DNA from: Syntrophorhabdus sp.
Lineage (GTDB): Bacteria > Desulfobacterota > BSN033 > UBA1163
Length of the DNA: 13,331 nt
Reading direction: 5' to 3'
NCBI GenBank assembly: GCA_020724025.1
Contig: DYHU01000086.1
Span: forward strand, 1-13,331
In this document: in pieces, positions 7,701 through 13,331 of the stretch
Layout: the number at the start of each line of letters is the position of its first letter
Position numbering within the stretch: the stretch's first letter is position 1
Position numbers and translations under genes: made by a program
The notes under the pieces: generated by a model
Database searches by the model: none
Seen by the model: the letters and a program-made list of their open reading frames with translations, nothing else
What the model was told of the DNA's origin: nothing

Positions 7701-8110
7701 TGGTACAAAATGTCTTAAGCCAACTTGAAGAAGATAATATTGCAACTTTTTATAAAAACCAAATCATTACAGTTCCTTGCTATAGTTTAGACCTTCCTGA
7801 ACGAGCCGGACCTATCGTAATAGAAAAATCTCTTTTTGGATGGCGTTTGAAAATCGGTAAAAAAGTCATAGATTGTTCCAGTGAGATTCACGCCCGTTAC
7901 TTACGTGTTTTTTCAGAAATGGGTTGGGATCGAGCCATGGTTCCAAAAGATGACCATTATCTTTCCTCCATCATCGATAAATGGGAGAATCTTTTTCAGA
8001 TCGCCCAAGCGACTCTGGAAGAATATACTTCTTCAATTCTTCAAAACAAAACACAATATCTATTAACCCATACCGTGTGGACAAAATTGCGTGAACATAT
8101 GATAGAATAG
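4715..8110 (+). CDS. Single-chain type IIG-like restriction-modification enzyme
   Basis: The 1131 residues carry nuclease, methylase and specificity parts in one chain. Near the N terminus, PDIVI (54-58) and CVIELKPP (69-76) give a PD...ExK nuclease core with D55, E72 and K74. A helical linker spans roughly 150-370. The gamma-class adenine methyltransferase follows, with SAM motif DPGCGAGTF at 379-387 and catalytic motif NPPYTRH at 490-496. About residues 838-910 resemble a TaqI-type C-terminal specificity domain (LNTAHAISSNSF..., then GGGMLKVDPTDIRKM). The long helical tail from about 915 may serve in DNA contact. The family methylates adenine in its target and cuts DNA lacking the mark. All core catalytic residues look intact. 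It is translated from a 4-nt overlap with the RadC-like gene. A methylase-only or BREX PglX-like role is less likely because of the nuclease motif. The recognition site cannot be read from the sequence. Confidence 0.88.
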   Translation: MTRRISNPYEKIARKTERTNNQKLVQWMNEIIQEKHLQLGIVEQETSGPDRKQPDIVIKKRPGSEEILCVIELKPPAFLDPLSETELMEPARIKASKRHAPYFCTSNFRELIWFNTEKANRMEPLEKQIVQRYTLSSMMNPDTIEEPGIKSAIYRGLERFLIDLVEISTGKKAEPKHPIDEILVYRLQNTIKTLSIHYKRIIEEKVKGDRKFSKQLQGWFIEQGWSFSFQDQDYNKAARQTAYLLVNKILFYSVIQPIRRLDPLEIPKSLKSGGLLQSTLQGFFNLVLKIDYETIYSTDFIDQIAFPDNRDVVEEIKELIEVLSKYDFSKIGYDVIGRIFEKLIPDEERHILGQYFTNPDVVDLILRFCLKHETDKILDPGCGAGTFLVRAYQHKKLMNQRLTHEEILKTIWGNDIAKFPAHLTTINLAINDLRSDENYPRVIQKDFFDLLPDRMEFSLPKSWRKIQIKGLGKLEKILEHPRFFDAIVGNPPYTRHLEIEDIQEKAEGYKEKLITRALIGPDGRRLADISKRAGIYAYFFIHGTKFLQNGGRFGFIVSNSWLDADYGKGLQDHFLSHYKLIAIIESKVERWFEDADVNTCIVVLEKAGGDKLKKERDDHLVRFTYLKKPLRHFIPPAENMWVKEVNRIEAVDKLIKTIQGHFGYYENDDLRIYPKSQKELWEEGYDREEGKYIGAKWGKYIRAPEIFFTIMEKAKNQLLPLRLFAEVNEGKPTGANDFFYVRREVAEKFKIEKQYLRPGLMRPRNNNFFELLPKHLDRYFFSVDEDKSALKGTGALSYIKHGEQLKIHIGKTYKGKAVWYRFDAREAADLILPCGIGDRIYCSLNTAHAISSNSFTEIRLKDKKYFEIIWSFFNSAFGWLLIELHGRSSMGGGMLKVDPTDIRKMQVISPGQFKKSMLPELKDLLKRHVGTVEEESVAQDRQIIDDYILGNILGLSPQEQEEVREAVKDLVKTRLQKAQSLKKVKKTKEGLDIGLLVQNVLSQLEEDNIATFYKNQIITVPCYSLDLPERAGPIVIEKSLFGWRLKIGKKVIDCSSEIHARYLRVFSEMGWDRAMVPKDDHYLSSIIDKWENLFQIAQATLEEYTSSILQNKTQYLLTHTVWTKLREHMIE

Positions 8111-8176
8111 TCGCACAAATGGTTTTAGCAGAGAATAATACCTTACAGCCATGACAGAATGACCAAAGGAGAGCAC

Positions 8177-9346
8177 ATGGGAGAACAAAGGCGCGGTGTG
8201 CTGCGTTTCGCTGAGATTCATTTGAGGAATTGGCGGAATTTCCTCAGTGTTGATGTTCCACTGCAATGGAGGGCTTTTCTGGTCGGTCCCAATGCTTCGG
8301 GAAAATCGAACTTTCTTGATGTCTTTCGATTTCTATCCGACATTGTTACAGTTGGCGGAGGGTTTCAGGAGGCTGTTCTGAAGAGTGGCAGGGGCGGGGT
8401 TTCCAGACTGCGATGTCTGGCTACCCGCAGAAATCCCGACATCGTTATCCATGTCTGCCTTGGTAAGTCTGATAGCGAATTTGAGTGGGAGTATGAACTT
8501 CATTTTTCACAAGACAAGCGTCAGCAACCTATCGTAAAAAAAGAAAGGGTTGTACACCAAGGGAGGGAGATTTTAGGGAGACCACTTGAAGAAGATCGAA
8601 AGGACCCAGCACGTCTGACCCAAACCTATCTTGAACAGATTAACACCAACCAGGCGTTTAGGGAGATCAGTAACTTCTTTGCGTCAGTCCGATACCTTCA
8701 TATCGTGCCTCAATTGGTTCGAGACCCGGACCGCTCGTTAGGTCGTAAAAATGACCCCTATGGAGGTGATTTCCTGGAGCAAGTTGCCCGGACTCCAGAA
8801 AAAACACAGAAGTCTCGACTGAAACATATTCGCAATGCTTTACAGGTAGCCGTGCCTCAACTTGCTGAAATCGAACTCTTTCGTGATGAGAGGGGCGCCC
8901 CGCACCTAAGGGGAAAATACGAGCATTGGCGACCTCAGGGTGCATGGCAGACGGAGGACCAATTTTCTGATGGGACATTGCGTCTGATGGGTCTTCTCTG
9001 GTCAGCATTAGACGGCACCGGTCCGCTTCTTCTCGAAGAGCCGGAGCTTTCGCTTCATCCGGAAGTCGTTCGTTTCATTCCGCAAATGTTTGCAAGAATT
9101 CAACGCCGTCTGAATCGGCAGATCCTTGTCAGCACACACTCATCGGATCTGTTGCGTGACGATGGGATTGGTCTGGATGAGGTGCTTTTGCTCCAGCCAG
9201 GTGAAAATGGCACGAGTGTGCGCCCTGCAGGCGAGTTGTTTGAGATCAGGCGCTTACTGGAAGGCGGGCTGTCCATGGCAGAAGTGGCGATAGCGAAAAC
9301 ACAACCACAGCATCCGGAACAACTCCCTCTATTTGGAGATCTCTAA
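8177..9346 (+). CDS. OLD/RecF-like AAA ATPase, module 1
   Basis: A 389-residue ABC-type ATPase of the AAA_21 / OLD-ATPase class. It shows Walker A GPNASGKS at 37-44, an FSDGTLR signature-like motif before the Walker B strand LLLEEPELSLHP at 284-295 (E287/E288), and the switch histidine in STHS at 319-322. The middle part, about 80-250, is the variable insertion typical of these proteins. It lacks a TOPRIM domain of its own. The gene encoding a TOPRIM-like partner starts at the base right after its stop, so the pair resembles an OLD nuclease split over two genes, as in the PARIS AriA/AriB arrangement. The start at 8177 is chosen over ATG 8159 because AAAGGAGAG (8165-8173) sits correctly before 8177 and nothing suitable precedes 8159. 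The gene lies 66 nt after the restriction enzyme. A defence role is inferred from context. Confidence 0.85.
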   Translation: MGEQRRGVLRFAEIHLRNWRNFLSVDVPLQWRAFLVGPNASGKSNFLDVFRFLSDIVTVGGGFQEAVLKSGRGGVSRLRCLATRRNPDIVIHVCLGKSDSEFEWEYELHFSQDKRQQPIVKKERVVHQGREILGRPLEEDRKDPARLTQTYLEQINTNQAFREISNFFASVRYLHIVPQLVRDPDRSLGRKNDPYGGDFLEQVARTPEKTQKSRLKHIRNALQVAVPQLAEIELFRDERGAPHLRGKYEHWRPQGAWQTEDQFSDGTLRLMGLLWSALDGTGPLLLEEPELSLHPEVVRFIPQMFARIQRRLNRQILVSTHSSDLLRDDGIGLDEVLLLQPGENGTSVRPAGELFEIRRLLEGGLSMAEVAIAKTQPQHPEQLPLFGDL

Positions 9347-9988
9347 ATGTCTGCTGTTACACCAATTGTCATTTCGTCTGCGGTGGAAGGGGTAGTTGAT
9401 GAAGCAGTGGTCAAGCGTCTCATCGTTGAGGCAGGTGGAGAGATTGGTCCTATCTACGGCAAGAGGGGTAAATCCCTTCTCAGACAAAGAATCAATGGTT
9501 ATAACAATGCAGCCCGCCACACCCCCTGGATCGTCCTGGTTGATCTGAATCGGGAAGCAGATTGCCCCCCGCCTTTGAAGGCTGTCTGGCTGCCAAATCC
9601 GGGGCAATTCATGTGCTTCCGAATTGCTGTAAGAAAGATTGAGGCGTGGCTGCTTGCCGATCGTGAACGTTTTGCATCATTTTTCAGGGTCCGTTTGTCG
9701 GATGTCCCAGCAGAACCTGAGTTATTGGATGATCCAAAAGAGGCAGTGATTGAACTGTCACGGCAATCACGAAGTCGTGATATTCGCCTCGACATGGTGC
9801 CCCGCCCCGGAAGCGGGCGTAAGATCGGCCCGGCTTACGTTTCAAGGCTTATCGAGTATGTATCTGATCGTCAGAGAGGATGGAGACCCGAACGAGCTGC
9901 TCGATCATCAGACAGTCTGAACCGCTCTTTGATTCGTATACGGGAACTGGTTGAAAGTTTAGGGAAAGGCCCTGGGGTCAGGCGTTAG
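9347..9988 (+). CDS. DUF4276/TOPRIM-like partner protein, module 1
   Basis: A 213-residue soluble protein. The opening SSAVEGVVDEAVVKRL (10-25) supplies the conserved Glu14 expected of a TOPRIM-like fold. WIVLVDLNREADC (61-73) is the strand carrying the metal-binding acid D66. FRIAVRKIEAWLLADRERF follows at about 92-110. The EAWxxxD block recurs in the protein at 12495, which supports a shared DUF4276-type family. At the second acidic position of the usual D-x-D pair there is Asn68 here, so metal-dependent cleavage could be altered. GGAG in the tail of the ATPase gene (9335-9338) serves as ribosome site and the start codon directly abuts that gene's stop, so the two are made together. The likely role is effector nuclease or regulator controlled by the ATPase. 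The function is inference; the pairing is visible. Confidence 0.72.
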   Translation: MSAVTPIVISSAVEGVVDEAVVKRLIVEAGGEIGPIYGKRGKSLLRQRINGYNNAARHTPWIVLVDLNREADCPPPLKAVWLPNPGQFMCFRIAVRKIEAWLLADRERFASFFRVRLSDVPAEPELLDDPKEAVIELSRQSRSRDIRLDMVPRPGSGRKIGPAYVSRLIEYVSDRQRGWRPERAARSSDSLNRSLIRIRELVESLGKGPGVRR

Positions 9989-9994
9989 TCATAA

Positions 9995-10105
9995 AGTAAC
10001 GGGTTCCTATTTTATAGACTTAATAGCCAGGAGTTGGGCTTCATCATTAATTACGACATCAAGTACCGTATGGGCCGTGATGCCGGAGAGGAAAAAGAAG
10101 ATTAA
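9995..10105 (+). pseudogene. Decayed coding fragment (C-terminal end of an unknown protein)
   Basis: An open stretch of 36 codons ends at TAA 10103-10105 with no usable start. It reads through GFLFYRLNSQELGFIINYDI and then KYRMGRDAGEEKED. Its right part recurs at 13301-13331 with changes mostly at third codon positions, so it was once under protein-level selection in this frame. I do not recognise the parent family. Confidence 0.4.
10001..10088 (+). repeat. Left copy of an imperfect direct repeat flanking the TIR-like/module 2 segment
   Basis: Two blocks match the right end of the window. Block one is GGGTTCCTATTTTAT (10001-10015), identical to 13288-13302. Block two (10058-10088) agrees with 13301-13331 at 25 of 31 positions. 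Between the blocks this copy has an extra 44 nt (10014-10057) that the right copy lacks. Confidence 0.65.
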
Positions 10106-10141
10106 CTATAAAACTTATATATATAGAAAAGGATACAATTT

Positions 10142-11062
10142 ATGCCAGAGGTGATTTGGTACCTTCAAATTACGGTTGATCGTAAGGTTGCCTACCCTAA
10201 CGAGGAACTATTTGTCAGTGGGATATTATACAACCCAAATTCTTACCCAATATATGTTGGTTCATGTTACTGGTATTTCACTTGCTATCCGGATTGTAGT
10301 CCCGGAGTTAATCAAATAAGTAATACAATTTATCCAAATGGTTCAATTGTTGTGCCCCCTTGGCGATTACCTATTCCAAATGTTCCAGAAGGGCAGTACG
10401 AAGCTCAGGTCTCTTTTGACACGTGGGCTTGGAACATGTCGCTCCAAAATTGGCAAGATTTGGGGAGGATATATCCAGAACGTGGAGAATCATTTTCTAT
10501 AATACATGCACCAAGGTTAAGGGCTTTTATAAGCAGAAGTAATTATGATGTGGATCGACCAATCGTGGAGTCTATAATTTATGTAATCCAACAGTGTGGA
10601 TTTGATACGCATACTGTTGGAATAAATGAGATTGAAAATGAAGAGGAGAAGGTTCCAGAAAGGATAATTCAAGAGATAGTAAGATCAGATTGCGTTTTCG
10701 CAATAGCCACACCTCGTGATATAAGTTCTATTCCTGCCTTTTTCAGGACTTTAACCTGGCTACACAATGAAGTTTCTTTCAGCTATATGGCCAAAAACCC
10801 TACTCTCTTAATTTCTGACGAAACGGTTCTGCTTGATGGATTGACAGGAACTCAACAAATACCAACAATAAAATATTCTTCAAGGGACCTAAATGCATTC
10901 CTGCAAAGGTTGAATGGTTTGATGCCTGTCATACGAGAGACAATCTTAGGGCAATTATACCAAAAGTGGCAACAAGAGCGGATCAAAGAAATTGAACAAA
11001 TATGTTATCAAAGTTTTTTAGCGGGTATGGTAGTGCAAAAGAAACTTTTGTTAGAAGAATAG
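10142..11062 (+). CDS. Beta-sandwich/TIR-like fusion protein, candidate defence effector
   Basis: A 306-residue protein without signal peptide or membrane segment. Residues 1-122 alternate hydrophobic strands and turns (EELFVSGILYNPNSYPIYV, then a Cys/Trp/Tyr-rich stretch at 41-52, then PEGQYEAQVSF) like an immunoglobulin-type beta-sandwich. Residues 125-250 have the order of a TIR/flavodoxin-like alpha-beta fold: LRAFISRS (126-133), a long helix, the acidic helix ENEEEKVPERIIQEIVRSD, strand CVFAIATPRD (184-193), then TWLHNEVSFSYMAKNPTLLI (205-224). Glu210 there is the natural candidate for the NAD-cleaving glutamate. The C-terminal 50 residues are helical and charged. AAAAGGA (10127-10133) precedes the ATG. 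Its AT-rich codons differ from the genes around it, suggesting separate acquisition. The domain calls are by eye; a nucleoside deoxyribosyltransferase-like fold is the main alternative. Confidence 0.6.
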   Translation: MPEVIWYLQITVDRKVAYPNEELFVSGILYNPNSYPIYVGSCYWYFTCYPDCSPGVNQISNTIYPNGSIVVPPWRLPIPNVPEGQYEAQVSFDTWAWNMSLQNWQDLGRIYPERGESFSIIHAPRLRAFISRSNYDVDRPIVESIIYVIQQCGFDTHTVGINEIENEEEKVPERIIQEIVRSDCVFAIATPRDISSIPAFFRTLTWLHNEVSFSYMAKNPTLLISDETVLLDGLTGTQQIPTIKYSSRDLNAFLQRLNGLMPVIRETILGQLYQKWQQERIKEIEQICYQSFLAGMVVQKKLLLEE

Positions 11063-11077
11063 TGATTTAGATAAAAT
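11048..11077 (+). promoter_or_regulatory. Candidate promoter for the module 2 unit
   Basis: TTGTTA (11048-11053) and TAAAAT (11072-11077) are separated by 18 nt, overlapping the end of the TIR-like gene. Each box deviates from consensus by one or two bases in an AT-rich setting, so this is tentative. It would drive the small reading frame at 11100 and the ATPase gene. Confidence 0.35.
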
Positions 11078-11099
11078 AATTGGATGAAATGGAGGACGC

Positions 11100-11225
11100 T
11101 TGACTCGCGAGGAGCTTCTTGAACTCATTGCTGAAGTTCATCGCCACCAGAGCGAACTAAACGATGTGGAGATAAAATCGGAAAATATTTTAAAAGAATT
11201 TGTCATGACAAAACTATCTATGTAA
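11100..11225 (+). pseudogene. Truncated AlbA_2/Schlafen-like N terminus, or a 41-residue small protein
   Basis: GGAGG (11091-11095) is followed by TTG 11100 and 41 codons. The opening, [M]TREELLELIAEVHRHQSEL followed by NDVEIKS, strongly resembles the first residues of AlbA_2 (divergent AAA_4) ATP-binding proteins, where such a helix leads to a glutamate-lysine strand. The resemblance stops right after EIKS, and a stop follows 14 codons later. I read it as a deletion remnant whose 5' end and ribosome site survive. It could still be translated as a small protein. It sits 17 nt before the ATPase start, so its translation may feed ribosomes to that gene. Confidence 0.5.
11199..11212. promoter_or_regulatory. 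14-bp perfect palindrome ahead of ATPase 2
   Basis: TTTGTCATGACAAA is a perfect inverted repeat centred between 11205 and 11206, ending 29 nt before the ATPase start codon and inside the tail of the 11100 reading frame. It could be an operator half-site pair. Chance occurrence in AT-rich DNA cannot be excluded. Confidence 0.3.
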
Positions 11226-11241
11226 AAAAAAGAGGTGAATT

Positions 11242-12456
11242 ATGAGGGATATTATTAGGCAGTCTGTTCCACGTATCGAGGAGTTGTCAGTAATAAATTA
11301 CAGGGCCTTACGAAACCTAAACTTAAAAGGCCTTACTCCTTTAACGGTCTTTCTTGGCCCTAATGGTAGCGGAAAGTCAACGATCTTTGATGTGTTTGCC
11401 TTTCTTTCTGAATGTTTTTCTGTTGGCCTTAGGAAAGCATGGGACAAACGTGGCAGGTTCAAAGAACTCCGTACCCGTGGGTCTGATGGACCAATCGTTT
11501 TCGAGTTGAAATATCGAGAAAAACCGAAGTCACCTATCATCACCTATCATCTTACGATTGAAGAAGAACGCAAAGGACCTTACGTGGCAGAAGAATGGCT
11601 ACAATGGCGCAGAGGGTCAAAAGGTAAACCTTTCAGGTTTCTCGACTTTGAAAGGGGTGCCGGAAAGGTAATTACAGGAGAGGAACCGGATGAACGTGAC
11701 CAACGGATGGAAGAGCGATTGGATTCTCCAGAGATGATCGCAGCCAATACCCTTGGCCAACTTGCGAAGCACCCTCGGGTCAGCGCCCTACGTCGTTTTA
11801 TTACCGGGTGGTACCTTTCCTACCTTACAGCGGAGAATACCCGCGGAACTCCGGAGGCCGGCCCCCAGGAGCGATTATCAGCAACCGGCGATAATTTGCC
11901 GAACGTGATTCAATATCTGAAGGAACAGCATGAAGGCCGACTCGATGAAATATTGAAAACTCTTTCCCGACGAGTACCGCAATTGGAGAAAGTAGATGCA
12001 GAGCTCATGGCTGACGGGAGACTCCTATTGCAGATCAAGGATGCACCTTTTGAACGTCCGATCTTAGCAAGGTTTGCCTCTGATGGAACGCTTAAGATGC
12101 TGGCCTACTTGACAGTCCTTTATGATCCCGATCCCCCTCAATTAGTAGGCATTGAAGAACCCGAGAATCATCTTCATCCGCGGCTACTACCTGAATTGGC
12201 TGAAGAGTGCAGAGAAGCGTCAGCGCAGACTCAGTTGATGGTTACAACACATTCACCATTCTTCGTAAACGGACTTAGACCTGAAGAGTTATGGGTGCTC
12301 TACCGAGATAAGAGTGGTTATACACAAGCTAAACAAGCTGCCAAAATGAAAGGAATAAGAGAATTTATGAATCAGGGCGCCCTCCTTGGACACCTCTGGG
12401 CGGAGGGACATTTTGAGGTTGGCGATCCTTTAACAGCTTCAACAGAATCAAGATAA
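11242..12456 (+). CDS. OLD/RecF-like AAA ATPase, module 2
   Basis: A 404-residue ABC-type ATPase of the AAA_21 group. Walker A is GPNGSGKST at 39-47. An ASDGTLK signature-like motif precedes Walker B in [13 protein letters not shown] at 301-313 (E305/E306). The switch histidine is in TTHSPFF at 335-341. The opening [18 protein letters not shown] is the usual N-terminal strand of the class. It shares layout with the ATPase at 8177, including the FAFLSE/FRFLSD segment after Walker A and an RGR-type basic stretch, but differs throughout, so the two are old homologues rather than a recent duplication. AGAGGTG (11231-11237) is the ribosome site. No nuclease domain is fused; the DUF4276 partner lies 38 nt downstream. 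It is probably the sensor or motor half of a two-gene defence module. Confidence 0.85.
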   Translation: MRDIIRQSVPRIEELSVINYRALRNLNLKGLTPLTVFLGPNGSGKSTIFDVFAFLSECFSVGLRKAWDKRGRFKELRTRGSDGPIVFELKYREKPKSPIITYHLTIEEERKGPYVAEEWLQWRRGSKGKPFRFLDFERGAGKVITGEEPDERDQRMEERLDSPEMIAANTLGQLAKHPRVSALRRFITGWYLSYLTAENTRGTPEAGPQERLSATGDNLPNVIQYLKEQHEGRLDEILKTLSRRVPQLEKVDAELMADGRLLLQIKDAPFERPILARFASDGTLKMLAYLTVLYDPDPPQLVGIEEPENHLHPRLLPELAEECREASAQTQLMVTTHSPFFVNGLRPEELWVLYRDKSGYTQAKQAAKMKGIREFMNQGALLGHLWAEGHFEVGDPLTASTESR

Positions 12457-12494
12457 TGATGGCGAAATAAGAAATTCCGGAGGTATGGATTCTC

Positions 12495-13106
12495 ATGCAC
12501 GTAGAATTTTTGGTTGAAGAACCGTCCGCTGAGGCTGCCCTTTTCAACATCGTTGGTAGGATTCTAAACCGAGACGTTTCTTTCAGAATTCACCCACACC
12601 AAGGGAAACAAGATCTCCTCGGGAAATTATTACCACGACTCAGAGGGTATAAGAGCTGGCTACCGGAAGACTGGCGTATTGTTGTGCTGGTGGATGCAGA
12701 TGACGAAAATTGCAGAATACTTAAAAACAGATTGGAGAATATCGCCAATAATGCAAGGCTGGTGACAAAATCAAGGAAAACGATGGGTTCTTACTTCCAG
12801 GTTTTGAATCGTTTGGCAATTGAGGAGCTGGAGGCCTGGTTTTTTGGTGACATAGACGCGGTGCGTTCCTCATATCCTAGTATTCCTTTGAATCTTGGGG
12901 AAAAAGCAAAATATCGCAATCCGGATGCCATTAGGGGAGGGACATGGGAAGCCCTCGAGCGGGAATTTAAGAAGGTGGGATATTTCTCTTCTGGAATCTC
13001 CAAAATCTTGGTTGCACGAGAGTTATCAGTGTACATGCAACCAGAACGGAACCGCTCCAGGAGTTTCCAGGTATTTCGGCAAGGTCTTTTGGATTTAGTT
13101 GGATAA
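12495..13106 (+). CDS. DUF4276 (TOPRIM-like) family protein, module 2
   Basis: A 203-residue protein with the full set of DUF4276 hallmarks. These are FLVEEPSAEAAL (5-16) with acidic residues at 8, 9 and 13; HQGKQDLL (35-42); VVLVDADDENC (63-73) with D67, D69 and D70; LAIEELEAWFFGD (107-119); and a C-terminal SSGISKILVARELSVYM segment followed by an RSRSFQVFRQGL helix. The early Glu plus D-x-D(D) matches the metal-binding layout of TOPRIM folds, so an ATPase-controlled nuclease is plausible. Start ATG 12495 is the only one possible in frame. Its GGAGG (12479-12483) is 11 nt away, longer than usual, which may lower its output relative to the ATPase. An ATG at 12485 is out of frame and ends after ten codons. 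The family name is secure; nuclease activity is inferred. Confidence 0.82.
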   Translation: MHVEFLVEEPSAEAALFNIVGRILNRDVSFRIHPHQGKQDLLGKLLPRLRGYKSWLPEDWRIVVLVDADDENCRILKNRLENIANNARLVTKSRKTMGSYFQVLNRLAIEELEAWFFGDIDAVRSSYPSIPLNLGEKAKYRNPDAIRGGTWEALEREFKKVGYFSSGISKILVARELSVYMQPERNRSRSFQVFRQGLLDLVG

Positions 13107-13145
13107 TTGGTTGTTTAGTTGATTTGACAAGAAGTTTTTATAGAC

Positions 13146-13167
13146 AATAAAAAGGCCCTTTCGGGCC
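13146..13167 (-). terminator. Intrinsic terminator reading leftward
   Basis: A GGCCC/GGGCC stem (13154-13158 with 13163-13167) closes a TTTC loop and is preceded by an AATAAAAA run on the + strand. That run becomes a U-rich tail on the minus strand. It likely terminates a minus-strand gene beyond the right edge. On the + strand the following bases are not U-rich. Confidence 0.55.
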
Positions 13168-13168
13168 C

Positions 13169-13184
13169 GATGGCTTTCGCCATC
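13169..13184 (+). other. Second stem-loop with the same TTTC loop
   Basis: GATGGC pairs with GCCATC around a TTTC loop, immediately after the first hairpin. Two adjacent G+C-rich hairpins with identical loops may together protect the 3' end of the module 2 transcript. Confidence 0.5.
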
Positions 13185-13188
13185 CACC

Positions 13189-13202
13189 TCCGGAATTCCG
13201 GA
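13189..13202. other. 14-bp perfect palindrome
   Basis: TCCGGAATTCCGGA is fully self-complementary and closes the row of inverted repeats after module 2. With no loop it would form a cruciform or a protein site rather than a good RNA hairpin. Confidence 0.45.
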
Positions 13203-13287
13203 TTGATTAAATTGTGCCAAATGAAAGATTAAAAAGTCAAGAAAAAAATAACCTATATTTTCTTTCAAACCTTTTCTAATTGGGGAA

Positions 13288-13331
13288 GGGTTCCTATTTT
13301 ATCAAGTATCGCATGGGGCGTGATACTGGTG
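13288..13331 (+). repeat. Right copy of the imperfect direct repeat, cut by the window edge
   Basis: It starts with the same 15 bp as 10001-10015, then continues directly into the block matching 10058-10088 without the 44 nt present in the left copy. Translated in the matching frame it gives IKYRMGRDTG against IKYRMGRDAG on the left. The repeat may extend past the window. Confidence 0.6.

Noticed and set aside
8159..8176. ATG 8159 as start of the module 1 ATPase
   Set aside because: It has no ribosome site, while ATG 8177 has AAAGGAGAG at ideal distance; the extra six residues are not part of the conserved fold.
11200..11228. TTGTCA-17-TAAAAA as a promoter for ATPase 2
   Set aside because: Initiation would fall inside or just after the ribosome site, leaving almost no leader; the spacing match is probably fortuitous.
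1..13331. CRISPR arrays, tRNA or rRNA genes, intact transposase genes
   Set aside because: No regularly spaced repeats, tRNA-like cloverleaf, rRNA-like stretch or transposase motif was seen on either strand.

Overview
The window holds about 13.3 kb of bacterial DNA. Every gene I can support lies on the + strand. Nothing fixes the taxon. A membrane-embedded spermidine-synthase-like protein beside a gamma-class carbonic anhydrase, with moderate GC and strong purine-rich ribosome binding sites, would suit a Gram-negative anaerobe of the Desulfobacterota type, but this is a low-confidence guess.

Left part (1-3038): a clear intrinsic terminator closes an upstream unit. Then comes a housekeeping-like pair: a polytopic membrane protein with a central spermidine-synthase-type SAM fold, and a gamma carbonic anhydrase starting 3 nt after its stop.

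Middle (3039-4290): a well-formed sigma70-type promoter leads to a zeta-toxin/UNAG-kinase-like P-loop protein with no ATG in its true N-terminal region. It most likely starts at ATT 3236, so its Walker A motif is lost if the first in-frame ATG is used. A 70-residue partner overlaps it by 4 nt and may be its antitoxin. A 59-residue orphan protein with a strong ribosome binding site follows.

Right part (4398-13331) is a defence-island-like accessory region. A stand-alone RadC N-terminal domain is translationally coupled to a 1131-residue single-chain restriction-modification enzyme (PD-ExK nuclease plus adenine methylase plus TaqI-like specificity region). Next is an OLD/RecF-like ATPase abutting a DUF4276/TOPRIM-like protein (module 1). 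After a decayed coding fragment comes a protein joining a beta-sandwich to a TIR-like domain, then a remnant resembling an AlbA_2/Schlafen N terminus, then a second, diverged ATPase plus DUF4276 pair (module 2). Tandem hairpins, including a minus-strand terminator, close the unit.

The segment carrying the TIR-like gene and module 2 is flanked by two imperfect direct copies of a short coding-derived sequence (10001-10088 and 13288-13331). It may therefore have arrived as a cassette. The most promising lead for an undescribed system is the cluster 8177-13106: two ATPase/TOPRIM-like pairs bracketing a beta-sandwich/TIR-like candidate effector.
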